In this document: one piece after another, positions 1-6,431 of the stretch
How the letters are laid out: every line of letters begins with the position of its first letter
How positions within the stretch are numbered: the first letter of the stretch is position 1
Source: Alicyclobacillus herbarius DSM 13609
GTDB lineage: Bacteria; Bacillota; Bacilli; Alicyclobacillales; Alicyclobacillaceae
Direction of reading: 5' to 3'
Length of the DNA: 64,000 nt
Assembly (NCBI RefSeq): GCF_000430585.1
Contig: NZ_AUMH01000013.1
Coordinates: forward strand, 1-64,000
Made by a program: the position numbers and the translations under genes
The notes under the pieces: generated by a model
Told to the model about the DNA's origin: nothing
Seen by the model: only the letters and a program-made list of their open reading frames with translations
Database searches by the model: none

Positions 1-163
1 TTCCAGTTTGTAGGGTACCTATGAGGATTGGAAACCTGTTGGTATCCACCGCCCCGCCGGTCGCGTTGGCGATGTTTGTAGGGTACCTATGAGGATTGGA
101 AACCCACGAATGCCGTGGCGATCTGGGGCGCTGAGTCCGTAGGTTACCTATGAGATGGGAAAC
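1..163 (+). CRISPR. Trailer end of a CRISPR array (two intact repeats plus one degenerate)
   Basis: Two identical 30-nt repeats lie at 6-35 and 74-103 and end in ATTGGAAAC. A third, degenerate 29-nt copy lies at 135-163, with substitutions and a one-base deletion. Spacers are 38 nt (36-73) and 31 nt (104-134). The repeat resembles the subtype I-B/III repeats that end in ATTGAAAC, which sets transcription on the + strand and makes the decayed copy the terminal repeat. The leader and the rest of the array are left of the window. No cas gene is present here, so the subtype cannot be fixed. Confidence 0.9.
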
Positions 164-284
164 TGTCCATCGAGGCGTTTGAGACAAGCTCTTTAATCTA
201 CAGTACCATAGATTCCAGTGTACGCGGCGAGGAAGCCTGCCAAAACGGCGCCACCCTCCCGTGTGGAGGGGGCGTGTTTACGCG

Positions 285-1268
285 TTATGGAACGTCCTTT
301 CGATAGCGAGTTTGCATCGCTTCGATTTCCGCTTGCATCTCGGCACGCAACGCGGCGGGCTCCAAGACCTCCACATTCGCGCCGTATTGGAGCAAGAAAC
401 GTTGAAACTCGCGGTTCCAGTGAGTGCGCACCCACACCTCGTAACTTCCATCCTCCCAGTCTTTGGTGGCCAGTACCCTTTCCCCATGTATCTCCTCCCG
501 GGCGTAGCGGGCCGCCTCTGCATCAAATCGGAGATGAATGTCCCATTGCTCTCCAGATTGGTCAATTCCCCAGGCTGAGTCGAGAAACTTCCGCAGGGAA
601 AAGTCTCGCCGACGGGTGAACGTCTGACGAAGGCATTCGGCGCTTTCGATTCGGATTACCTTGAAGGTGCGAAAGGCCTGACGCAGGTGGCAGTAGCCGA
701 CAATGTAGAGCGAGTTCTGATGAGGAATGAGTGCGTACGGATCGACCAGACGGGTCTCACTCGCGGATGCGTCGATCTTGCGGTACACCAGGCGGAGTGT
801 CTGGTTACGTCGAATCGCCTGTAGAATCTCAAACATCACCGAATCCTGGCGAGAGGCCGCATCCACAACATCGATAGCTGTGGCAGAGGAGTGATGGACG
901 CTGGGAAACGCCTGGTGGAGCAGTTTCTCCATCGCTCGTTGATATGCGCTCACAAGCGGGTGCACACGCCCGTTCACGAGGGAACCAGCGAGCAGGGAAG
1001 GCATGATTTCCAGAACCATCCGCTCGGTGTCGTTCAAAGGCATCGGCATGCGGCGTAGATCCTGAAGGATGAAATAGCCGCCGCCTGGCTCGGATTCAAC
1101 GCGTATACCTATGTCTTCCAGGGTGCGGATGTCGCGGCGGATGGTCCGCACTGAGGTATGAAAATGCTCGGCCAGACGCACCGCCGTGTACTCCTTTGGG
1201 TGCTGCCAAATCAGGTGGACAAGGTCAAACAATCGCCCAGCCAAGCGGGTGCCCTTCGAATGGGACAT
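285..1268 (-). CDS. WYL-domain transcriptional regulator (HTH_11 + WYL, YafY type)
   Basis: A 327-residue protein. Residues about 8-62 form a winged helix-turn-helix of DeoR/HTH_11 type (SVRTIRRDIRTLEDIGI), and residues about 150-235 a WYL domain with the hallmark run RLVYRKID and a LVDPYAL strand, followed by a WCX-like C-terminus. WYL proteins sense nucleic acids or nucleotide-like ligands and regulate DNA-damage, defence or CRISPR genes in several bacteria. The longest ORF starts at 1337, but the ATG at 1268 is preceded by AAGGTGA and is preferred. The gene points towards the CRISPR trailer; a role in its control is only inference. Confidence 0.85.
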   Translation of the reverse strand: MSHSKGTRLAGRLFDLVHLIWQHPKEYTAVRLAEHFHTSVRTIRRDIRTLEDIGIRVESEPGGGYFILQDLRRMPMPLNDTERMVLEIMPSLLAGSLVNGRVHPLVSAYQRAMEKLLHQAFPSVHHSSATAIDVVDAASRQDSVMFEILQAIRRNQTLRLVYRKIDASASETRLVDPYALIPHQNSLYIVGYCHLRQAFRTFKVIRIESAECLRQTFTRRRDFSLRKFLDSAWGIDQSGEQWDIHLRFDAEAARYAREEIHGERVLATKDWEDGSYEVWVRTHWNREFQRFLLQYGANVEVLEPAALRAEMQAEIEAMQTRYRKDVP

Positions 1269-1308
1269 GGCATTCACCTTGTATGGGAATATACCAAATC
1301 TATACAAG

Positions 1309-1337
1309 ATGATAGATTCAAACCAACCTGGCGTCAA
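1309..1337 (-). promoter_or_regulatory. Sigma-A-type promoter of the WYL regulator gene
   Basis: On the minus strand a -35 box TTGACG (1332-1337) and a -10 box TATCAT (1309-1314) are 17 bp apart. Transcription would begin near 1302, giving a leader of about 33 nt before the ATG at 1268. This supports the shorter start. Confidence 0.6.
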
Positions 1338-1408
1338 GCTGGAAGCTTATCATACTCGTATAGGCTGGGGGACTAGGCGTCTTTGTTTGGGCGATCCGCC
1401 CACAATGA

Positions 1409-2446
1409 TTACCACAGCCACGCTCCCAGCTTCCAGGTGGCGCGGGTAGGGGTGACGACCTCGGGTAGTCGGCGCAAATCGAAATGCCCCACCAGGTCAG
1501 CGGGACGCACGTCTTCCACGGTATCCGTGATACCGGCCCAATAGGCTAACTGGCCGATAACGCGCTCCGACGTAACCCCGGCCTCGCGCAGGGCGGCTAG
1601 AGTGAGGGACTTATGGCGCTTGGATAAGCGCTGCCCGTGGCCGTCCGTCACAAGGGGGACGTGGGCAAACCAGGGTTTTGGCAGCCCAAGGGCTTCGTAC
1701 AGCCAAACCTGGCGCGGCGTCGAATCGATGAGGTCGGCGCCGCGTAGGACGTGGGTGATACCCATGGCCGCGTCGTCCACCACCACCGCCAGCTGGTAGG
1801 CGGTGATGCCGTCCGCGCGCTGGATGATAAAGTCGCCGCCCCAGCCGGGTGGAAAGTGCTGCTGGCCGAGGACCAGGTCTGCGAACTCGACGGGTTCATC
1901 CGGGACGCGAAAGCGTAGGGACGGCCGTTTCCGGCGCGCCTTTTCCTCCCGCTCCTCCGGGGTCAAATCGCGGCAGGTGCCCGGATACACGGGACCCTCC
2001 GCAGCCAGACCATGCGGAGCCGAGGCCGCGCGGAGGAGGTCGGATCGACTGCAGTAACATGGGTAAACCCGGCCGTCACGGACCAGGGTCCTGATGGCGT
2101 CGTCATACTTCTCTTGGCGATCCCGCTGGCGATATGGCCCAAAGGGACCGCCGACGTCTGGGCCCTCGTCCCAGTCCAGGCCCAGCCAGCGGAGATCAGT
2201 CAGGAGGGCGGTGACGAACTCTTCGCGCGACCTCGGTCCATCCACGTCCTCGATGCGCAGGATAAACTGACCGCCCAGCTGGCGAATCTGCAGCCAGGCG
2301 AGCAGCGCCACCCACGCGTTTCCCAGGTGCATCCGTCCGGAGGGGGTGGGCGCAAAACGGCCCCGGGGCGGCTGGGGATGGGTGGGCTTGAGATGCTGGG
2401 TTTTATTCGAGGAGAAAAGACATAACTCTTGTAAAACTCGGCTCAT
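1409..2446 (-). CDS. gluQ: Glutamyl-Q tRNA(Asp) synthetase
   Basis: Class I aminoacyl-tRNA-synthetase-like enzyme that attaches glutamate to queuosine at position 34 of tRNA(Asp). The catalytic core begins GRFAPTPSGRMHLGN, whose HLGN is the HIGH-type signature, and the second signature is LSKRHKS. A Zn-binding segment (CYCSRSDLL ... CRDL, residues about 130-160) is present. As expected of the family, the anticodon-binding domain of GluRS is missing. The protein is 345 residues against about 300 usual; the extra part is a roughly 28-residue N-terminal tail without a better internal start. Only a weak AAGG precedes the ATG at 2446. Confidence 0.92.
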   Translation of the reverse strand: MSRVLQELCLFSSNKTQHLKPTHPQPPRGRFAPTPSGRMHLGNAWVALLAWLQIRQLGGQFILRIEDVDGPRSREEFVTALLTDLRWLGLDWDEGPDVGGPFGPYRQRDRQEKYDDAIRTLVRDGRVYPCYCSRSDLLRAASAPHGLAAEGPVYPGTCRDLTPEEREEKARRKRPSLRFRVPDEPVEFADLVLGQQHFPPGWGGDFIIQRADGITAYQLAVVVDDAAMGITHVLRGADLIDSTPRQVWLYEALGLPKPWFAHVPLVTDGHGQRLSKRHKSLTLAALREAGVTSERVIGQLAYWAGITDTVEDVRPADLVGHFDLRRLPEVVTPTRATWKLGAWLW

Positions 2447-2539
2447 CGGTCTGCCCTTGTCCGTTCTGATTTGTTAGACTGGTCTTAGGCACCAACCTTG
2501 GGGTCACTCCCTGCCTGCGCTGTGGGAGGGGGTGAGGCC

Positions 2540-2644
2540 GTGAGCACAGCCAGTGCGCTGTCGTTGATGATTCAGTTTGGGTCATTCATCGTGGCGCTCA
2601 TTTCGCTTGTCCTGGCCGTGGTTCTTGCCCTGAAAGACAAGTAA
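2540..2644 (+). CDS. Small holin-like membrane toxin of a type I toxin-antitoxin system
   Basis: A 34-codon ORF starting GTG (2540), with a strong SD (GGGAGGGGGTGA, 2524-2535). The peptide begins STASALSLMIQFGSF, continues as one transmembrane helix (residues about 9-30) and ends in LKDK. This pattern (xALSLMIxFG, one helix, basic end) is that of the putative holin-like toxins (Hol_Tox/TxpA-BsrG class) of Bacillales. GCTGTG at 2519-2524 can pair with CACAGC at 2545-2550 and close SD and start codon in a hairpin, as in type I toxin mRNAs. A convergent antisense RNA promoter lies downstream. Family assignment is from the motif; toxicity is inferred. Confidence 0.75.
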   Translation: MSTASALSLMIQFGSFIVALISLVLAVVLALKDK

Positions 2645-2683
2645 CCGCCCCCATGTGGTTGAACGCCGTGGGGCGGTTACTTG
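2638..2683. repeat. 14-bp hairpin shared by toxin mRNA 3' end and antisense RNA
   Basis: Perfect inverted repeat 2638-2651 / 2670-2683 (core GTAACCGCCCC) with an 18-nt loop. It starts within the last codons of the toxin. Read on the minus strand it is followed by a T-rich stretch and could end the antisense RNA. Confidence 0.7.
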
Positions 2684-2728
2684 CACGCTACTTAGCGGGC
2701 GGGGACGCCTGAGGCGTAGTGCCCGAGG

Positions 2729-2756
2729 GTCGAAGGTTGCCGCCTTCGACTCTCTT
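2729..2756 (+). terminator. Rho-independent terminator of the toxin mRNA
   Basis: An 8-bp stem GTCGAAGG / CCTTCGAC (2729-2736 / 2743-2750) with a 6-nt loop, followed by TCTCTTTT. A short extra hairpin ACGCC-TGA-GGCGT lies just upstream (2705-2717). Confidence 0.7.
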
Positions 2757-2765
2757 TTCATATTT

Positions 2766-2793
2766 AGTGTAACATAGCCGGATTATACGTCAA
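2766..2793 (-). promoter_or_regulatory. Promoter of antitoxin RNA, copy 1
   Basis: Minus-strand -35 TTGACG (2788-2793) and -10 TACACT (2766-2771) with a 16-bp spacer. The same boxes and spacing recur in the second copy at 6091-6118, which supports function. Confidence 0.65.
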
Positions 2794-2813
2794 CCGACAA
2801 GGAGGCCAAAACC

Positions 2814-2946
2814 GTGTCCGTTTACGACTTCTCGGTGGAACGCATCGACGGGGCCACCCTGTCGCTGCGGATTTACGCCGCGTGAACTGGAACCGGACGT
2901 GGTGGCCGAGCTAGAGAAACCGCTCTCCTCATCTGACTCGGTGTGA
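2814..2946 (+). pseudogene. Glutathione peroxidase remnant with large internal deletion
   Basis: A good SD (AAGGAGG) precedes a GTG whose frame reads SVYDFSVERIDGATLSL, the conserved start of glutathione peroxidases, then stops at 2883-2885. The next frame (from about 2880) reads PRELEPDVVAELEK up to a stop at 2944-2946, which resembles the C-terminal end of the same family. The intervening ~130 residues, including the catalytic Cys/Sec region, are gone. The N-terminal match is clear; the C-terminal match is weaker. Confidence 0.5.
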
Positions 2947-3062
2947 CTCCATGAGCCTTCCGCTTCCCAGCCCTGTCCTTGCCCGAAGGTCGCTAACACA
3001 TCCACCCTCGCCGGGGCATACTCTGGTTATCCAGTTTGCTGTCGACAGGGGGCCCAAGGCGC

Positions 3063-3539
3063 ATGGACCTTCACGTGGGCGACTTGGTCTTTACGCGCGG
3101 TGGTTTTTCTCGCCTGGATAAGCCGATGATGTGGTTGACGCGCAATCCGTACACGCACGTGGCGGGGGCGGTGGGGCCGAGGAAGTTGTTGGAGGCGCGT
3201 ATGTTCCATACCACCGGGTACGTCGAGCTGACCGCGTTTCGGAACATGGTGGACGTGTTTCACTGCCCGCACCTGTCTGCACGTCAACGGCGCATCGTGG
3301 CCGAGTACGTGGAAGACGAGATTGGCACTCGCTACGACTACCTGATGCTGCTGTGGCAGGTGTTTCGGTTGCTCACCGGCTACGTACCCCCGTACTTAAA
3401 AAATCCGCGCCGCATCTGTTCTACCCTGTGGGCGGACGCCTATAGGGAGGCTGGGATGGATTTATGTCCGGGCGTTCCCTATCCGACCCCAGGCGAACTC
3501 GCCGCCTCCCCCTTATTGACGAAGATTGGGGAATACTAA
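3063..3539 (+). CDS. YiiX/YaeF-type permuted papain-like amidase
   Basis: A 158-residue protein of the circularly permuted NlpC/P60-like group (C92/DUF830). GDLVFTRG near residue 6 and a His in NPYTHVAGA (residue about 32) come before the probable nucleophile Cys in RRICSTLWADAY (residue about 127); His before Cys is the permuted order. Such enzymes cleave amide or ester bonds of peptides or lipids; the substrate here is unknown and no signal peptide is seen. The longer reading from TTG 3036 is possible, but the ATG at 3063 matches the family start. Confidence 0.75.
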   Translation: MDLHVGDLVFTRGGFSRLDKPMMWLTRNPYTHVAGAVGPRKLLEARMFHTTGYVELTAFRNMVDVFHCPHLSARQRRIVAEYVEDEIGTRYDYLMLLWQVFRLLTGYVPPYLKNPRRICSTLWADAYREAGMDLCPGVPYPTPGELAASPLLTKIGEY

Positions 3540-3614
3540 TACGCTTGTTCTATATCCGACATAGGGCAGACACTTTTGCTGTCAGTGTCTGTGGATGAAG
3601 AGGGGGGCGCCAGG

Positions 3615-4601
3615 GTGCGCACAATTCGTTGGGGAATTCTTGGCACCGCCAAGATTGCCGAAGGAGCCTTGATTCCGGCGTTGCATCGAGCAGAAGGGGC
3701 CGAGCTGGTGGCGGTCGCCAGCCGTCGCCCGGAGAAGGCGATGGCGTACGCCGAGCGCAATCAGATTGAGAAGGCGTACGGATCGTACGAAGAATTGTTG
3801 CAGGATGCGAGGATTGACGCGGTCTACATTCCGCTGCCCAACCACCTGCACGCGCAGTGGGCCATCCGTGCGATGGAGGCGGGCAAGCACGTTTTGTGTG
3901 AAAAGCCGGCCGCCCTCAACCAGGCGCAGGCGAAAGAGATGGTGCAGGCCGCGGAGGAATGCGGCGTGGTCTTCATGGAAGCCTTTATGTATCAGTTCCA
4001 CCCGCAGTGGGCACGGGTGCGGGAACTGGTGGAGCAGGGGGCGATTGGCCGACTGCAGGTCATCAGCGCGAGTTTCTCGTTTGCCTTGCGTAATCCGCAG
4101 GATATCCGCTGGTATGCGGAGGGCGGCGGGGCACTGTACGACGTGGGCTGCTATTGTGTCCACGCGATTCGAACCTTTGCGGGCGATGTGCTGCCGTCAT
4201 CGGTGCAGGCGGTGGCGGATTTGGACGAGCGTAGGGTGGACAGGACAGTGGCTGCGGCGCTGGCTTTCCCAGGCGGGTTGACGGCGCACCTTGACGCCTC
4301 GTTTACTGCGGCAGACAGGCAGCGCGTCGAGTTGGCGGGGGACGAGGGCAGCTTAGTTGTCACCTGGCCGTTTCGCCCGGACAAGGGCAATCCGTCCATC
4401 GTCTGGCGCAACCGGTCGGACGAGCGCGTGGAGCGGTTCCCGGTGGACGATATGTATCGGCTGGAGGTGGAGCACTTTGGCGCTTGCGTGCGGGGTGAGG
4501 AGACGCTGCGCCAAACTCCGGATCAAACCCTGCGCAACATGGCGATTCTCGACGCGATTTATCAGGCCGTGGGCCGGGATACCCGAGTAAAGGACGCTTG
4601 A
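3615..4601 (+). CDS. Gfo/Idh/MocA-family NAD(P)-dependent oxidoreductase
   Basis: A 328-residue sugar-type dehydrogenase. The N-terminal Rossmann fold starts RWGILGTAKIA (GxGxxA-like), followed by the family signature VLCEKPAALN with its EKP lysine (residues about 90-100) and the C-terminal alpha/beta domain with DVGCYCVHAIR. It probably oxidises or isomerises a sugar or inositol derivative; the substrate cannot be told. The start is set at GTG 3615 because a GAAGAGGGGGG SD lies 8 nt upstream; TTG 3576 gives a longer ORF without an SD. Confidence 0.88.
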   Translation: MRTIRWGILGTAKIAEGALIPALHRAEGAELVAVASRRPEKAMAYAERNQIEKAYGSYEELLQDARIDAVYIPLPNHLHAQWAIRAMEAGKHVLCEKPAALNQAQAKEMVQAAEECGVVFMEAFMYQFHPQWARVRELVEQGAIGRLQVISASFSFALRNPQDIRWYAEGGGALYDVGCYCVHAIRTFAGDVLPSSVQAVADLDERRVDRTVAAALAFPGGLTAHLDASFTAADRQRVELAGDEGSLVVTWPFRPDKGNPSIVWRNRSDERVERFPVDDMYRLEVEHFGACVRGEETLRQTPDQTLRNMAILDAIYQAVGRDTRVKDA

Positions 4602-4915
4602 TGGGACACACGGCAGCCCGCGTCGCCTCATCAGCGGCGTGTTCCGACCGCCTCACCGGACCGCGGTTGCTTCCGCGCTGGCGGGATGCGGAAACGGACG
4701 GGCTGGGCGAGGCATAGGCTAAGGTGCAGCAACCATGGTGAGGACTGGGTGTGACGCGTCTACAGCGGACCATCCGTCGGGCTTGTGCGCCGCTCATGTC
4801 GGCCGATGCTCGGCTCATCGTCCGCTTATACTCGATAGACAATCCGTGTACAAGACGCGTGCGACGGCAAAGGAGGGACAGGACGGGAGGTAGGCTGCGC
4901 CTTGCCGAAACAGCG
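4602..4915. other. Intergenic stretch without a recognised gene
   Basis: About 314 bases between the dehydrogenase and the transporter gene. It has no convincing small ORF with SD and no clear terminator. Confidence 0.5.
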
Positions 4916-5899
4916 ATGAAATCGATTCTCCTTGGGATTTGCGCATCGTTCTTTTTCGCCTTGACGTTTGTCTTCAACCGGGTGATGGCGGATGCGGGCG
5001 GGAGCTGGGTATGGAGCGCCTCGCTGCGCTACTTTTTTATGATCCCGCCCCTTGTGGCGGTGGTGGCGCTGCGGCGGGGGCTGCGGCCGTTATGGCGCGA
5101 GACGGTCCTGCATCCGTGGTTGTGGCTGTGGTGGAGTTTTGTCGGCTTTGGGCTGTTCTACGCGCCCTTGTGCTTTGCCGCCGCCTACAGCCCGGCTTGG
5201 CTGACCGCCGGAGCGTGGCAGTTCACCATTGTGGCCGGATCGCTCGTGGTACCGTTGTTCAAAGAGGTGGTCGAGACCCCGTTTGGTCCCGCACTGCGGC
5301 GTATGTGCATCCCGTTTCGCCACATGGGCATGTCCTTGGTCATCCTTTTCGGTATCGGGCTGATGGAGTGGTCACAGGCGACACGGGTCTCGGCTCGGGA
5401 TTTATGGCTAGGCGCGCTGCCGATTATAATCGCAGCTTTTGCCTATCCGCTCGGCAACCGCAAGATGATGGAGGTGTGCGGCGGACGGCTGGACGCGTAT
5501 CAGCGGACGCTGGGGATGACGGTGGCCAGTCTACCGTTGTGGCTGGTCCTGTCCGCTTGGCAATGGAGCCACGCGGGTGGGCCCAGCGTCGGTCAATGTC
5601 TGCAGTCGCTGGTGGTCGCCCTGTCATCCGGGGTCGTGGCCACGGTGCTGTTCTTTTCGGCCACCGATTTGGCCGAGGGAAACCCGCGGCAGTTGGCCAC
5701 TGTGGAGGCGACGCAATCGGGTGAGGTGGTCTTTGCCCTGATTGGCGAACTGCTGCTCATTCCCGGCACACATGTGTCGGCCCAGGGGCTTTTGGGGCTT
5801 GGCTTGGTCGTCGTGGGCATGGTGCTGCACAGTTGGTTCTCGGTGCGGCGGAAAGGCGCCAGACTAGCGGCGCAGGAGTCGGTGCAAGTGACGCAATAG
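4916..5899 (+). CDS. EamA/EmrE-like multidrug-efflux-type permease (DMT superfamily)
   Basis: A 327-residue protein with about ten predicted membrane helices in two EamA-like halves. The first helix is LLGICASFFFALTFVFNRVM. The N-half holds FGLFYAPLCFAAAY and LTAGAWQFTIVAGSL, and the C-terminal half ends LGLVVVGMVLHSWF before a basic tail. It most resembles the putative multidrug resistance efflux group (PF13536) of Bacillales. ATG 4916 begins right at the first helix. The GGGAGGTAGG upstream is about 20 nt away, so translation signals are weak and the start is not certain. Substrate unknown. Confidence 0.75.
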   Translation: MKSILLGICASFFFALTFVFNRVMADAGGSWVWSASLRYFFMIPPLVAVVALRRGLRPLWRETVLHPWLWLWWSFVGFGLFYAPLCFAAAYSPAWLTAGAWQFTIVAGSLVVPLFKEVVETPFGPALRRMCIPFRHMGMSLVILFGIGLMEWSQATRVSARDLWLGALPIIIAAFAYPLGNRKMMEVCGGRLDAYQRTLGMTVASLPLWLVLSAWQWSHAGGPSVGQCLQSLVVALSSGVVATVLFFSATDLAEGNPRQLATVEATQSGEVVFALIGELLLIPGTHVSAQGLLGLGLVVVGMVLHSWFSVRRKGARLAAQESVQVTQ

Positions 5900-5941
5900 A
5901 AGGAGTTGTCAGGGGGTCACCAACTTTTGTAAAACGCTGGG

Positions 5942-5968
5942 ATGGCCCCTGCCCTTGAAGACAAGTAA
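5942..5968 (+). pseudogene. Remnant of a second holin-like toxin gene
   Basis: The end of the toxin frame (last codons PALEDK and TAA) survives here, with a related non-coding 3' part as in the copy at 2540-2644. The upstream coding part and SD are lost: an in-frame TAA lies at 5930-5932. Confidence 0.6.
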
Positions 5969-6084
5969 ACCCCCAATTGGGTTTCGCGCCAGCGGGGCGG
6001 TCACTTGTCCGTCTACAACGCGGATGGAGACGCCTGAGGTGTGGTGCTCGGGAGTCGAAGGTTGCCGCCTTCGGCTCTCTTTTT
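5955..6084 (-). ncRNA. Putative orphan antitoxin RNA, copy 2
   Basis: The antisense-RNA unit is conserved although its toxin is destroyed. The hairpins TCGAAGG-TTGCCG-CCTTCG and ACGCC-TGA-GGTGT keep pairing through G-U changes, and the promoter at 6091-6118 is intact. It could act in trans on the toxin mRNA of copy 1. Expression and ends are inferred. Confidence 0.5.
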
Positions 6085-6090
6085 ATGTTT

Positions 6091-6118
6091 CGTGTAGCAT
6101 AGCCAAATCATACGTCAA
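6091..6118 (-). promoter_or_regulatory. Promoter of antitoxin RNA, copy 2
   Basis: Minus-strand -35 TTGACG (6113-6118) and -10 TACACG (6091-6096), spacer 16 bp, the same geometry as copy 1. Confidence 0.6.
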
Positions 6119-6188
6119 CCGCGTGACCGCTGGGCTAGTTTACGCCCTGAAATCAAATACTTCCAGATTATTCCCCCTATCCGAAAGC

Positions 6189-6218
6189 TTGATAAATTGT
6201 TCTGTCTAGCCATATAAT
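6189..6218 (+). promoter_or_regulatory. Promoter of the aromatic hydroxylase gene
   Basis: -35 TTGATA (6189-6194), 18-bp spacer, perfect -10 TATAAT (6213-6218). The start site would be near 6225, inside the tandem operator. The leader of about 200 nt to the ATG at 6432 holds a GGAGGTGG (6262-6269) and a possible 25-codon ORF from GTG 6269, but the SD spacing there is too short to trust. Confidence 0.65.
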
Positions 6219-6223
6219 GATGA

Positions 6224-6261
6224 ATATCATATATTGATATAGAGATATCATTCTGTGATAT
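6224..6261. promoter_or_regulatory. Tandem palindromic operator (two ATATCA-N5-TGATAT sites)
   Basis: Two identical-armed palindromes lie at 6224-6240 and 6245-6261, with centres exactly 21 bp (two helical turns) apart, directly over and after the predicted transcription start. This placement fits repression. The IclR-type regulator at 7959 is the natural candidate to bind, which is inference. Confidence 0.6.
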
Positions 6262-6431
6262 GGAGGTGGTGCAAAAATCATCCGTGGAAACGGATCGTCC
6301 CGTCGTGGCTGCTCGGTACAGCCCGGGATCTCCGTGCGATCCGTAATGAATACGCTTGCAAATCGCTGTTGCTGGATTGAGGGCGTGTATGCCTCTTGGA
6401 CGAAATCATTTTTTTAAAGGGGAACGGCATC

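Larger units (their letters stand above)
2630..2759 (-). ncRNA. Putative antitoxin antisense RNA, copy 1
   Basis: Promoter 2766-2793 on the minus strand predicts a transcript from about 2759 that runs back over the 3' untranslated region of the toxin mRNA and ends at the 2638-2683 hairpin, overlapping the last toxin codons. This tail-to-tail layout is that of txpA/RatA and bsrG/SR4 in Bacillus. Ends are predicted, not measured. Confidence 0.6.

Noticed and set aside
1..284. Cas genes or leader near the CRISPR repeats
   Set aside because: Only the trailer end is in the window; no cas-like protein is encoded in the first 3 kb.
2447..2539. T-box or other riboswitch upstream of gluQ
   Set aside because: No TGGTACCGCG-like core and too short a leader on the minus strand.
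4939..5724. 261-codon frame overlapping the permease gene on the same strand
   Set aside because: No family features and full of R, G and V; the overlapping frame codes for a proper membrane protein.
6269..6346. 25-codon leader ORF before the hydroxylase gene
   Set aside because: GGAGG is only two bases before the GTG, and the peptide has no attenuator-like codon run. Left as a remark only.
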